Source: Exophiala sp. HKRS030
Lineage: Eukaryota > Ascomycota > Eurotiomycetes > Chaetothyriales > Herpotrichiellaceae
NCBI GenBank assembly: GCA_023897205.1
Contig: JAHWDD010000008.1
Coordinates: 1,178,001-1,242,000, forward strand
DNA length: 64,000 bases
Direction of reading: 5' to 3'
Shown here one piece after another: positions 55,323 through 64,000 of this stretch. The translations under genes and the position numbers were made by a program. Below the pieces are notes generated by a model. It was not told the origin of the DNA. It saw nothing but the letters and a program-made list of their open reading frames with translations, and ran no database searches. Each line of letters starts with the position of its first letter. The stretch's first letter is position 1.

Positions 55323-56738
55323 ATGCCTCGCGCACGCCAGATCGTATTCCGCATCTTCTACAGCACCTCTTTCACCGTCGTCTTCCTCCTGCTGACCGTC
55401 GTGATATGCGTCACCCCGGCCGACGCCCTCTATGAGTCCTACAAGCGCAACCGCCTGCTCGACATCTTTTTGATGGCAGGCGATTATGTCGTGACTGCGC
55501 TGATCGCATCGCTCATCTACGCATCGCGGATATACACGAATCGCTCGATTCTCAAGGATATCCCCAAGACGTTCATGCCTATCGAAAAGGAGGATCTACC
55601 TGGCCGGCGTGTGCACAAGCTGATTCAAAATTGTCTCGAACGCAGCGCCGTCATAGCATACCACGCCCGACCGAGGAGTACGTGGCTTCAACATGACGTT
55701 CATGCGCTCGGCCCCGTGACGAGGACAGGCTCTCTCGGGCTTGCCAGCACGGATGAAACTCCAGAGCCGACATGGGGCAAGATTGAACATCCAGGATGGT
55801 GCTCACCCGCTGCGACCGAACACCCTGGACTCGAGTACGCGACCGTCATCGACGAGTTGATTGACCTGATCGAGGCGAAGGCTGTGAGTCTGGCGCCTGT
55901 TGATCCTTCGGCCGAGACGGGACCCGACGGTATGCCACTGCCGGATCCGAGGGTCATTGCCGAACTCACGCGTCTCGAGACGATGGGTATGCGCCAGTAC
56001 CTGCGGCACCTGATCGAAATCGGCGTCGTACCCGACACCAGTTTGACCGTTGCTTTTCTAGCCACGTACGAACGAGCGAGGTTCTCGTCACGACCGCTTT
56101 CGGACGACGATTTTCAAAGCCTGATGCGCATGTTTGCCGAGTTATTGCGCAATATGGCTCCGGTAGAGTTGGACATGCTCGATATTGATTCTGTATATTC
56201 AGCATCTGTGGCCGCATCAGAGTTCGAAGCTGCGAGTCTGATCCACCATCACCCCCAGAGAGACCACGACCCGCGTCGTCGCCTGTCAGACTCCACAGCT
56301 CCCTCTGCGGCGTCGACATTCTCAGAGTACGGTTCTGTCCGACGCCACCCACATCCACCGCGTCGCGTCTCCGAAGATTCCGCACCCTCGTTGTCCTCTC
56401 TGGATCGCAAGTATCCCGACGAAGAGACCGAAGATGACGAACAAATGGAAGACAGTCGGTCGCTGCGCACCGCACCTACCAGGGCGACATCCGCTCGCTC
56501 CAGACTACGCCTCGACTCGAGGTCGCGAATGGTATCTGCGCGTTCGAGACAGAACCTGAGCTTACGAAGCACCCGTTCTAGTGGTTCACTGCGGTCAAGA
56601 GGGTCAGACAGATCGGGTCCGAGCCCTCGCCGCACCCGCACCCGCTCTTCGAATGGGAGTGTCATCCGATTGACCCGACCTGATGACCACTCGGATATGC
56701 CGTTCATGATACGAGTGCCAACTACTGAGACGCAATGA
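55323..56738 (+). CDS. dlt1: DLT1 (defect at low temperature 1) family membrane protein
   Basis: 471-aa single-exon protein. Two N-terminal transmembrane helices (about residues 10-31, STSFTVVFLLLTVVICV, and 48-66, MAGDYVVTALIASLIYASR) are followed by a conserved cytosolic domain with KDIPKTFMPIEKEDLPGRRV. A histidine/proline-containing segment and a helical region follow (YLRHLIEIGVVPDTSLTVAF). The last 170 residues are a disordered Ser/Arg-rich tail with many RSR and SLRS repeats. The two-helix start plus the PIEKEDLP-type segment fits the fungal DLT1 family, named for growth at low temperature in yeast; its molecular role is unknown. Confidence 0.8.
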   Translation: MPRARQIVFRIFYSTSFTVVFLLLTVVICVTPADALYESYKRNRLLDIFLMAGDYVVTALIASLIYASRIYTNRSILKDIPKTFMPIEKEDLPGRRVHKLIQNCLERSAVIAYHARPRSTWLQHDVHALGPVTRTGSLGLASTDETPEPTWGKIEHPGWCSPAATEHPGLEYATVIDELIDLIEAKAVSLAPVDPSAETGPDGMPLPDPRVIAELTRLETMGMRQYLRHLIEIGVVPDTSLTVAFLATYERARFSSRPLSDDDFQSLMRMFAELLRNMAPVELDMLDIDSVYSASVAASEFEAASLIHHHPQRDHDPRRRLSDSTAPSAASTFSEYGSVRRHPHPPRRVSEDSAPSLSSLDRKYPDEETEDDEQMEDSRSLRTAPTRATSARSRLRLDSRSRMVSARSRQNLSLRSTRSSGSLRSRGSDRSGPSPRRTRTRSSNGSVIRLTRPDDHSDMPFMIRVPTTETQ

Positions 56739-57743
56739 TATGTTTGGATTGGTCTTTACAAAAGTTTGGAATAAAAAATAATAATTTAGGGCAAAATAAT
56801 CGTTGGCCTTGGTTACGATTGCGGGAAACCGCCTCATGACCTCTCGGACCCTTTGGATATGAATATATTATAGTTGGACTTGTGTAGCGGTATGAGTATG
56901 GGTGTGTACTTAAAGAATGCAAAAATGGTAATGTTTAGCGCCGGCCACGAAGAGAAGGGCACATACGGCAGCAGAAGGATATCGATGAGCGAGTAGTTTG
57001 ATTTTTCTCAGTACTTACAGCTTTTGACGTCCTTGCCTCTCCTTGCCTATGAACCCCAAACAATAACACGAGTATCGCTACTCGTGCTCCGTACGAAATG
57101 AAATCAAAGACACCACACATAGTCTCTTGAGCTACCTACCTTACCGGTCCATTTGACCGGGCGTCCTATTCCAACCCAGCCTATTCAAACTCAACGTCAA
57201 TCGACCGTCTGTGTTGAGTGTGTGCTCCGTGACCAGCTAGGCGATGTCAAATCTTGAAATGTTGGGCCCAAGGCTGACGCCTACCAGCCCCAACCCGGCC
57301 AGGCCACAAAAGGCGGTAAACATGCCCTGAAAAGGTCGTACACATATGCATTCAAGACGTCGGCCAGTCGCGGCATCGTCGTCCCCCTCCGGTTGTAAAC
57401 TTCCAAGACTCCTTCGCAAACGCCTACGGGTTACTTGGGATGTCCTTTGGCAGGTCGAGATCTTGAGGCTTGATCTTGTTATAGTAGAATGAAGCTCTTC
57501 CGGATTGTCTGGCCAGCATTCAGGCCGATATAAGAGAATCGACATCCCTAATTCGATAGCGTAGGCCGCAGAGGATTTGTCCAGAAATCTTGTCGTCAAC
57601 AGCAGACATCCGCAGATTGGGTATGCAACAGCAGAAGAGTTCTCGAACATTGGCAGCCAAGGAGAGTCTGGGCTTACCCTGGTTGTATAGCCATGTCGAG
57701 AAACCCAACTGTACGAGCTATCCAATGGATAGCAGGCAGCCGC
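56739..57743. other. Intergenic region downstream of DLT1
   Basis: About 1 kb. A minus-strand frame at 57237-57725 (162 codons) is open but has no recognisable family features and lies just beyond the amidoligase-like relic. It could be part of that relic's tail or chance. Confidence 0.35.
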
Positions 57744-58110
57744 AGTGACTACGCCAAAGGAGCATGCCGGAACTCGATACTGTCAATGCCCTCCTGGTCG
57801 ACAAAGACCGAGCAAGGAATCCATTCTTGATATTTGTAGGGGTAGACATCCTGAGTAGCTCAACTCTCGCTCAGGCATTGATACTGTCAATATAATCGAA
57901 ATACGTATTGTGATTTCCTGGCAGACATCTTTTCTTTCGCCTGGGGGAACGGGGTTTGGGTGTAGGACAGACGCCAGGAGCATTGCTGGAGCACACTCGA
58001 GGTCGGTGATGCTCTCCTGGTCGATAACGATTGAATTCCATGCCTGATACTTGTCGGGGCAGACATACTGTATGATCGACTCTCGGGAGGCATGATCAAT
58101 ATAATCAAAG
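57744..58110. repeat. Diverged tandem duplication inside the amidoligase relic
   Basis: The segments 57744-57902 and 57967-58110 align over their length. Shared islands include CTCCTGGTCGA, ATTCCAT or CATTCTTGATA, GGGG(C/T)AGACAT and TCAATATAATC. The offset is about 215-225 bp. Divergence is high, so the duplication is old. Confidence 0.65.
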
Positions 58111-58720
58111 GCATATATCAATCCCCGTAGGGGTCCATACCGTGTGAGAGGCTTTGCTGCATTAGTGTTGGCAATGTTGCTCTTGCAAAACCCCTGTATA
58201 TTGTCTTGCCGAGACCGGGGTGCGCATCGAGCGGTCGCAGGCTCCCAAAACGTGACGGCCTTGGCCATGGCCCTGAGTTGGCCATCGGAGTATTGACCCG
58301 TTGATAGTGGCATGTGTATATGGTACCCGCATGACGCATCCCGACGTAGCTCGAAACTGTTGTTGAGAGCCGCCCAAAACTTATCGATGGGTAACACCTA
58401 TCTTGAATGTGCTTTTCCGAAACAGAGCCATCCAAGGTTGCGTTCCACACGTTGTAATTAGGGCTTTCATCAGACCCTTGATGGTACACACTGCATAATA
58501 GTCCAGCGGCTGACAGGATGGTAGCAATGTGGTCAAGAAGAGAGAGGTTGAAATCGCGTGTGACACGTGTAGGAGCATCGAAATCTGGTATTGGAATTGA
58601 GGTCGGCCTCATCAACTCGAACTCGGCACTGAAACAGAACGGAAGATAGTCGCGGGCAATAGCCCGGCTTGTCGAGGGAGGACCGGGGAGGGCAGAGGAG
58701 AATGGTTCGCTCTCAAGTAT
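57744..58720 (-). pseudogene. Broken amidoligase-like gene with an internal duplication
   Basis: Minus-strand remains of a fungal protein of the putative amidoligase (ATP-grasp/glutamine-synthetase-like fold) family. Frame 1 (to about 58720) has the family opening FCFSAEFELMRPTSI and later VWNATLDGSVSEKHIQDR. The following 25 or so residues expected in intact members are missing. The reading continues in another frame as PIDKFWAALNNSFELRRDAS and CGYHIHM, the His-rich core. This frame then runs to YGPLRGLIYAFDYIDHA and ends at 57783. So a deletion with frameshift has destroyed the gene. The C-terminal segment is present twice, at 57967-58110 and, more diverged, at 57744-57902. No start codon is visible in the first frame after its upstream stop. 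Confidence 0.6.
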
Positions 58721-59729
58721 TCATGTCAAGACCGCCGAGAGAAGGAAGAAAAGGAATTCTCATTGCCATCGGAGCGGACGCCAGCTCGACGTTGAGTGTG
58801 TGTAGTGTTTGAAAGGGAGATCGAGAGCGAGAATGGGAGGCCATCGTGACGGCGTTTTCGATCCAGAAGTGCTTGTAGTCTGTATTGTTTCTGTGATTGA
58901 TCTTGGACAGACAGAGGGAAGGAAAACGTAGCAATGACGGAAACTACGAAGAAGTGATCGTGGTATGGCTGTCCCTAAGGAGAGAGGAAAGGAAGAGAGG
59001 AAAAGAAGGACGGATGCAGAGTATACGAATAGCATGTGAAAGATAAACAACAGGAGCCGCAGGCGGGAAATACGAGTACGAGCGACTTCCATCCTTGGCA
59101 ACGTCCCATAACATCATTCGAGTCATACGGTTGACAACCTTTGATAGAAAACACCTTTTGTCTCACATTTTGCTTACAGTAAGTTGCAAGACTTTTGGTA
59201 CAAAGTAAAAGAGCGACCAGCGAAGACTCATACACGAGTGGCTTTGTATGTTTTGTGAACAAAGAGGTCACCAAATTCTTTAGAACTTTCTGCTTGCTTT
59301 TTTTTTGCTGCAACCTCTCGACCAAGATATCGGATTGAATGGTCAACCAACTAGAAGAGCCGAGCAATACTCCTCCTTGCTTTTAAAGTGCCCAAGTACG
59401 ATATAGAGCTTGTGCTGAGAAGGCCTTTTTTCGATTGAGCAAGAACAAGTCTTGATCATGTCTCAGTTTTCTTCAGAAGGTTTGAGTAGCAGGCGTCAGT
59501 CGAGGCCTGGAAGAGAATAACAGAGTCAGTTCCCCAGCACATAAAGGTAGGTTCATCTTTCCCCTACTTTTTTCATGAACCTCGAGCTTCACGTACATGA
59601 GATCAATTCAGCGTATATCACCTCAAAATTCTAGAGGAGAAGCAGAAGCAGAAGCAGAAACCCGAATTACATTCCGAATCACACCGTCTATCAAAAAATT
59701 CCACACGACTCGATATACATACGAAAGTC
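58721..59729. other. Intergenic region upstream of the GGCT-like gene
   Basis: No supported gene. A short AGAAGC/AGCAGA microsatellite at about 59640-59660 lies in the probable 5' UTR of the following gene. Confidence 0.4.
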
Positions 59730-60704
59730 ATGGATATCCTTGCCGAACTCGAGAGTATGGCCGTCAATGTCGCAACGGCAGCAGCAGAAGAAGAGACCAT
59801 CCCCGACGTTGACGTCGAGAGATGGCAGAAGCTATTTGGCTTCACAATTTCAGAGGCCCGTGCAGCACTCGAGACGTACCGGCGAGACCTCTTCAGGACC
59901 AAGATCTCCGACGAGCTTTGGGATACGGTCGGATCAGACAAGCAGGCCGAGGGTTACGACCGCGAGGCCTATGAATATTCCCTCACACGACCTCGACGAC
60001 ACGACTCGTCCGGACGGTACGACGAAAAGGGGTCGTACATTGTCCAACTCACCGGCCCTCTCCATTCACCAGAGATACTCCAACGGGCCGCCACGCTGAA
60101 CCGTGTCCCTACGCCGATCGGTGGTGTAGGAGAGTGTGGACAAGCGGAATTTTGTGAGATCGATGGAGCGGCAAAGGCTCGACTCCTCTCGTGGGCACGA
60201 AAGTACCACTGCGGCTTTCAGCCCACCATCATCCGCCTTTCCAAGGCCAAGAAGGAGCTGTCCGAGATCACCCAGGCACCCACGCTCGGGAACAACCTCC
60301 TCACACTACCTCAGCACCGCCCCGACGACGTCGGCGTCGAGCCGACCCCGTCCCCGGGTCAGTATCCGGTCTGGTACTTTTTCTACGGCACGCTGGCCGA
60401 TCCAGACGTGCTGTCTCGACAACTGGGACTCGAAGAAGCACCGCACTACGTTCCGGCCAAAGTTTCCGGGGGCCGCGTTCGGACCTGGGCGGCGAAATAC
60501 AAGGCACTGGTCGACGCGCCCGGCGAGGAAGTGCCTGGCAGTGCGTTCCTCGTCCAATCTGCTTCTCAAGAGGATGCCTTGAGGTTCTACGAAACCGACA
60601 AGTATGAGGTCGTGAGGTGCAAGATCACGACGCAAACCGAGGTGTTGGACGGCCTTACCTTTCGCTTCGATGGCAGCGAGGACGACTTGGATCAGATTCA
60701 CTAG
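59730..60704 (+). CDS. Gamma-glutamylcyclotransferase-like (AIG2/GGCT fold) protein
   Basis: 324-aa single-exon protein in two parts. Residues 1-210 hold a helical N terminus (VERWQKLFGFTISEARAALE) followed by a basic stretch of unknown function. Residues about 215-320 form a GGCT/AIG2 domain. It opens with YFFYGTLADPDVLSRQLG, whose YGTL loop binds substrate. GGRVRTWAAKYKALVDAPGEE and VPGSAFLVQSASQEDALRFYE follow; the Glu near the latter sits where the family's catalytic acid is usually found. Possible roles are cleavage of gamma-glutamyl peptides or epsilon-lysine crosslinks. The N-terminal extension is typical of fungal members, so the enzyme activity remains unproven. Confidence 0.85.
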   Translation: MDILAELESMAVNVATAAAEEETIPDVDVERWQKLFGFTISEARAALETYRRDLFRTKISDELWDTVGSDKQAEGYDREAYEYSLTRPRRHDSSGRYDEKGSYIVQLTGPLHSPEILQRAATLNRVPTPIGGVGECGQAEFCEIDGAAKARLLSWARKYHCGFQPTIIRLSKAKKELSEITQAPTLGNNLLTLPQHRPDDVGVEPTPSPGQYPVWYFFYGTLADPDVLSRQLGLEEAPHYVPAKVSGGRVRTWAAKYKALVDAPGEEVPGSAFLVQSASQEDALRFYETDKYEVVRCKITTQTEVLDGLTFRFDGSEDDLDQIH

Positions 60705-61309
60705 TTTAGATATGGGATATGGTAGGACATGGGTCAGGCGCGGTTCCTTACTGTGCTATGTGTTTGTTATGTACATAGGTGCCAGTCAGTTGGGGGCTTC
60801 AGCGAAGGGGGAAGTTGTCCTGGGTGGCATAAGTCACTCATAGCCCCTGAAAGAACTCTACCCTTTCTTTTTTCCATCAATCTTGCTCTATGATCATCCA
60901 GTTGTGAACAACAATGACATTATTATGCAAGAAATTTGTCGATGCTAATGTTAGAGAAATCAAAGCAGCTAAGGGAGTACTGGCCGGGCTCACTCCCGGA
61001 TGCATATATTTCGTATAGTAGATATGACAAGGAGTCCCATAGCCTGACTGGCAAAACATCACCCGCATTGAAAACCGCACCAACATAATTGTTAGTGTCT
61101 CGTCTGGACGCAGGAGAAACGTTTGGTTTATCGAGCCAGGTGACGACCGACGATGGGAGATCATGAAGATGGGGAAGGAGAAGAAGAGGCGAGAAGAGGC
61201 CTGCAAAAGCACCCCGTGTTCAATCACGTCAAGGGTGTGTCTCAGAATTGCATGTAGTATTAAGGACATTGCTACATACGGAATAGCAAAGGCAGCCCAT
61301 TTGATTAGG

Positions 61310-61406
61310 TACTGTAGGTAAAAGGGGGGGTGTGGCTTCCCGAAATGCGTGTTGACTGCATTATTCTTCCCACGGGGCGCATAATTTCGCTCAGTTGTCA
61401 CTCCTT

Positions 61407-61491
<85 letters not shown>

Positions 61492-61904
61492 ATTCTCTAA
61501 CCTCCGCAATCTGTGGAGAGAGAGAGAGACGGCGATGGTGGCACAATCTCGCTCCTACCCAAGACTGCGATGGATCCGAGATGAAGAAAAAGAAAAGGTA
61601 CAGTAAGAAACTCTACGTCCGGCGATGCACTTGATTGCTGGGTCATCAGATGGGGTGTACTGTAGTATCTAGTCGGCGCCTACACCCTACAGTAATCCTG
61701 TGTACAGTACTGTAACCGGGTGGTTCTAATGCGCACCGGACTTGCAGCTGAAGTCCCTTCTGGTGAACCCCCATACAGTATTCCCCCCCCCCTCCCCATC
61801 ATCTCGGCAAGAGACATGGCCCTAAGCGTTAGTGATTGTTTGGCTCCTCACCTGTTGCATGTTCTGCTACGCTGAGACACCACGCGCCCATGCTTTCTAC
61901 AGTA
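61310..61904. repeat. Cluster of TACTGTA / TACAGTA heptamers
   Basis: Exact matches at 61310, 61599, 61658, 61688, 61703, 61708, 61774 and 61898. The pair at 61703/61708 overlaps as a palindrome. Eight in 600 bp is far above the expectation of about 0.1 for random sequence. Confidence 0.75.
61408..61487. repeat. (GT)40 microsatellite
   Basis: An uninterrupted 80-nt alternating GT tract on the + strand, able to adopt Z-DNA and prone to length change. Long for a fungal genome. It translates as a Val-Cys or Thr-His run and should not be taken for coding. Confidence 0.95.
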
Positions 61905-63318
61905 GCTCGAGGTTAGTTGGGAATGCCTAACCTGAGCTGGTGGAAGAGGCGCTGTCATGACACTGTGTGTGTGTGTACCAAGGTAGTTAGTTTTCTGGCA
62001 GTCACAATTTATGATTGTCGCTCTCGCACAGACTAAGGGCCCCAGATTTTCCACCCCCGCATATATCACGTTGGCGGCGAAAAAAAAAAGAAAAGTGGAC
62101 GACGAGGACCCGAAAATTTGCTCAGGCGTCAAGGTATGGTGGGTTTCGTTGCTACGTTAATGCAGGACCCGGTCCAGTCGAAGGAAATAATGCAAGGGGA
62201 GAAAAGGTAATGCTTTACCAGGCCTGTCGGCTGAAGAATAATCAATATGCGAGCATCCTGGCCAGGCAAACGAATGACTGGTGGGTTGTGCACAGTGTTG
62301 ATGGTGTTCAGCTCTTTACAGGGATTGCCATGCAGCCCAGGCAACGTTGACTTATCCTGTTGACCCCCTTGATGGCCTAGCCAGAGTTTCGCGGTCGACC
62401 GAGGCGCCTGACCATGTCGGCCTGGTACAGTTGCTGGGGGTAGTGTCGAGGCATGTACCCCGTGGACTGCAACCTTTTCGCACAAATGTCACTTGACAAA
62501 ACGTGTGGTTGGCAGCCATCAGCACCTTTTGCATGGTTACTCGGTGTCTTGAGGAAAACTTTGCCGGCACCGGTTTGTGACAAGGCGAGGTGTGCATGTA
62601 ACCCCTAGTGAGTCTGCTACTGCAGCCTCGCAAGCAGGGCTTTTTGCAAACCCAAGTCTGGGTCATATGAGAAGCACAAAGTGACCCATATCGAGGCTGG
62701 TACCCACCACCACAAATGTTGATGGTGCCTATGCTTAGGAAGTGATGATTCAATCCAGCTAACTTCTGTTGGGGTAGGTGTAATGTTTCGTGGCAGCAGC
62801 TTCGTTTCGGCCTTGTCCGATTCTTGTGTTCAGAGACAGAGTGCCTCGATATATTCAGAAGTATTATCCATGTAGTTTGCATGCATCTTGTACACAGAGT
62901 GTACCCAGCCAGTAAGTACTCTGTAAGTTGCTTTGAGATCTCTGGCATAAGTTAACATCTACAAATCCTTGCACAAGCCAATGCCATTGTTGTCCGCAAC
63001 TGGATGTCATAGGCCAGTATTGACGGAAAAGGGAGTCAAGTTCTCTGAGGATAATGACATTGCCTTTCAATCTGCATCTACTTCTTCCACCTACTGAAGC
63101 TGTCGTGGCCTGATGATGGGTTTGTTATCGATGCATGACGAAGATTCAGCTTTGCGGGAGGTATTGAGCTCAAATTCTAGAACAGCAGTAGCCCTAGCAT
63201 GTTGGAAGTGGTATGAGTTGAGAATGATTGTACAAATACTAGAGGCTGACGCAAGTTACAAAGTACTTGATGGTACAGATAAGCCGTCCAACTTCTGGAC
63301 CTGACTATGCCTCAATGC

Positions 63319-64000
63319 TTAGAGCACATCGCTTGTTTGGGCCTCAAAGGCAGCTCGTACGTCCCTCCGCGAGATGGTAACGGTATCAATCCGCATCACA
63401 GGATCTCGATGAAAGATCTGCTCTGTCGACAGCCTGTTCTCATCCAATTGTCCATAGTTCCTCCAAACCTCCAGAACCATCGTTGTGAGATTCCCCCGGC
63501 CCTTTTTCATGCGCATTCGATGATCGGTCTCGCAGAAAGAACACTTGAACACTTCTGACATCTCCGAGTCCAATGCCATGCTTCCGAGGGCTCGCTTGAG
63601 GGTTTTCGATATGTCGTCAAGGGTTCCTACAGTTGCCCTTACATGTAAGCACATGTTTGATAGAGTTATACGATCTATCATCATGGCCGCTTCCCGTCCC
63701 GATCCTACCTCGACCTCCGTTCGACTGGCCAGTAGAAATTGACCGTCCACCACTCGTGCCTCGTTCGTGTGAAAAACGCCGGTGTCATCGAGACCGCTCA
63801 CGTTGCAAAATGACAACGGCAAGCCGTGGTCAGGCCCACGCATGTGGGCCTGACAAATCAAGTCGACCACCTCTCGACGCACATAAAGGTACCTCTTTTC
63901 CCCTCCACGACGGATCCACTGACCATATGACAGTCGTACATCCGACGAGGCATGGTGATTTTCGCGCGGACATCCGTACCCGGAGAACTCCCTGACTCGC
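63319..64000 (-). CDS. Uncharacterised protein, 3' part only (runs off the right edge)
   Basis: The minus-strand frame is open from the window edge (codon start 63999) to a stop at 63319, 227 codons. It includes a part before the first usable start codon: REFSGYGCPRENHHASSDVR then LSYGQWIRRGGEKRYLYVRR. So the gene continues beyond the window. Later segments are GLPLSFCNVSGLDDTGVFHT, RVVDGQFLLASRTEVEVGSG, and FKCSFCETDHRMRMKKGRGN with a CxxC pair, then TTMVLEVWRNYGQLDE. This resembles widespread fungal hypothetical proteins carrying a CxxC-type terminal segment. No function known to me. No intron is needed in the visible part. Confidence 0.6.
   Translation of the reverse strand, partial: RVREFSGYGCPRENHHASSDVRLSYGQWIRRGGEKRYLYVRREVVDLICQAHMRGPDHGLPLSFCNVSGLDDTGVFHTNEARVVDGQFLLASRTEVEVGSGREAAMMIDRITLSNMCLHVRATVGTLDDISKTLKRALGSMALDSEMSEVFKCSFCETDHRMRMKKGRGNLTTMVLEVWRNYGQLDENRLSTEQIFHRDPVMRIDTVTISRRDVRAAFEAQTSDVL
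63829..63854. repeat. Perfect 11-bp stem hairpin inside a coding exon
   Basis: GTCAGGCCCAC and GTGGGCCTGAC flank a 4-nt loop (GCAT). It lies within the partial CDS at the right edge. Confidence 0.7.

Larger units (their letters stand above)
60705..63318. other. 2.6-kb non-coding region
   Basis: Contains a long dinucleotide repeat, a C run near 61784-61793 and a cluster of TACTGTA/TACAGTA heptamers. A minus-strand frame at 62352-62948 is 198 codons long but has no domain-like features. Confidence 0.4.

Noticed and set aside
61395..61634. ORFs across the GT repeat (Val-Cys and Thr-His runs)
   Set aside because: Any frame of a GT repeat is open; there is no flanking protein-like sequence.
62352..62948. 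198-codon minus-strand ORF
   Set aside because: Irregular Cys/His/Arg-rich composition with no domain pattern. No splice-consistent continuation; likely chance in non-coding DNA.
1..64000. tRNA, rRNA and CRISPR
   Set aside because: Scanning for T-loop consensus (GGTTCGAAnYC), rRNA-like blocks and regularly spaced repeats gave nothing convincing. CRISPR would not be expected in a fungus.

Overview
The window is nuclear DNA from a filamentous ascomycete (Pezizomycotina; a Eurotiomycete or Chaetothyriales-like black yeast is my guess, but I cannot place it further). The evidence is short spliceosomal introns (mostly 49-105 nt) with GT-AG ends and CTAAC/CTGAC branch sites, intron-poor long ORFs, no operons, Zn(II)2Cys6 regulators, a UvsD-type checkpoint protein, a DLT1 homologue, a GT32 mannosyltransferase and several MFS sugar porters. 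I found no rRNA, tRNA or CRISPR.

Layout. 0-0.75 kb: a decayed APH-type phosphotransferase gene. 2.0-11.6 kb: VPS13 in essentially one exon. 12.3-22.8 kb: a possible metabolic cluster of NADPH-cytochrome P450 reductase, sugar-porter-type MFS transporter, cytochrome P450 and Zn2Cys6 regulator. 23.8-26.3 kb: convergent housekeeping genes CDS1 (CDP-diacylglycerol synthase) and LSM4. 26.3-29.2 kb: a gene-poor, repeat-rich island with a broken Tc1/mariner transposase. 29.2-42.2 kb: GT32 glycosyltransferase, SRP68, a large mitochondrial-type PPR protein, two tandem tiny Cys/His-rich proteins, and UvsD/ATRIP. 42.2-43.8 kb: non-coding, with GC palindromes. 43.8-54.1 kb: class II aldolase, seven-exon sugar transporter, divergent Zn2Cys6 regulator, DUF1993 protein and six-exon sugar transporter. 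55.3-60.7 kb: DLT1, a broken and internally duplicated amidoligase-like gene, and a gamma-glutamylcyclotransferase-like protein. 60.7-64 kb: non-coding DNA with a (GT)40 microsatellite and a dense TACTGTA cluster, then the 3' part of a gene that runs off the right edge.

The core genes are independent housekeeping functions (lipid transfer, phospholipid synthesis, RNA processing, protein targeting, checkpoint). The accessory parts are the P450/CPR/transporter/regulator group, the two other transporter neighbourhoods, and the pseudogene islands.

Most unusual observations: (1) the zinc-cluster DNA-binding domain of the regulator at 20.66 kb is restored only if an intron with AT-AC ends, but otherwise U2-like signals, is removed next to a 17-nt micro-exon; (2) two adjacent small proteins share an exactly spaced Cys/His framework; (3) a 9-bp motif, TACTCCGTA/TACGGAGTA, recurs only between genes, twice as a near-identical 9-3-9 inverted repeat; (4) TACTGTA/TACAGTA is strongly clustered at 61.3-61.9 kb. 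All coordinates and splice sites were worked out by eye.
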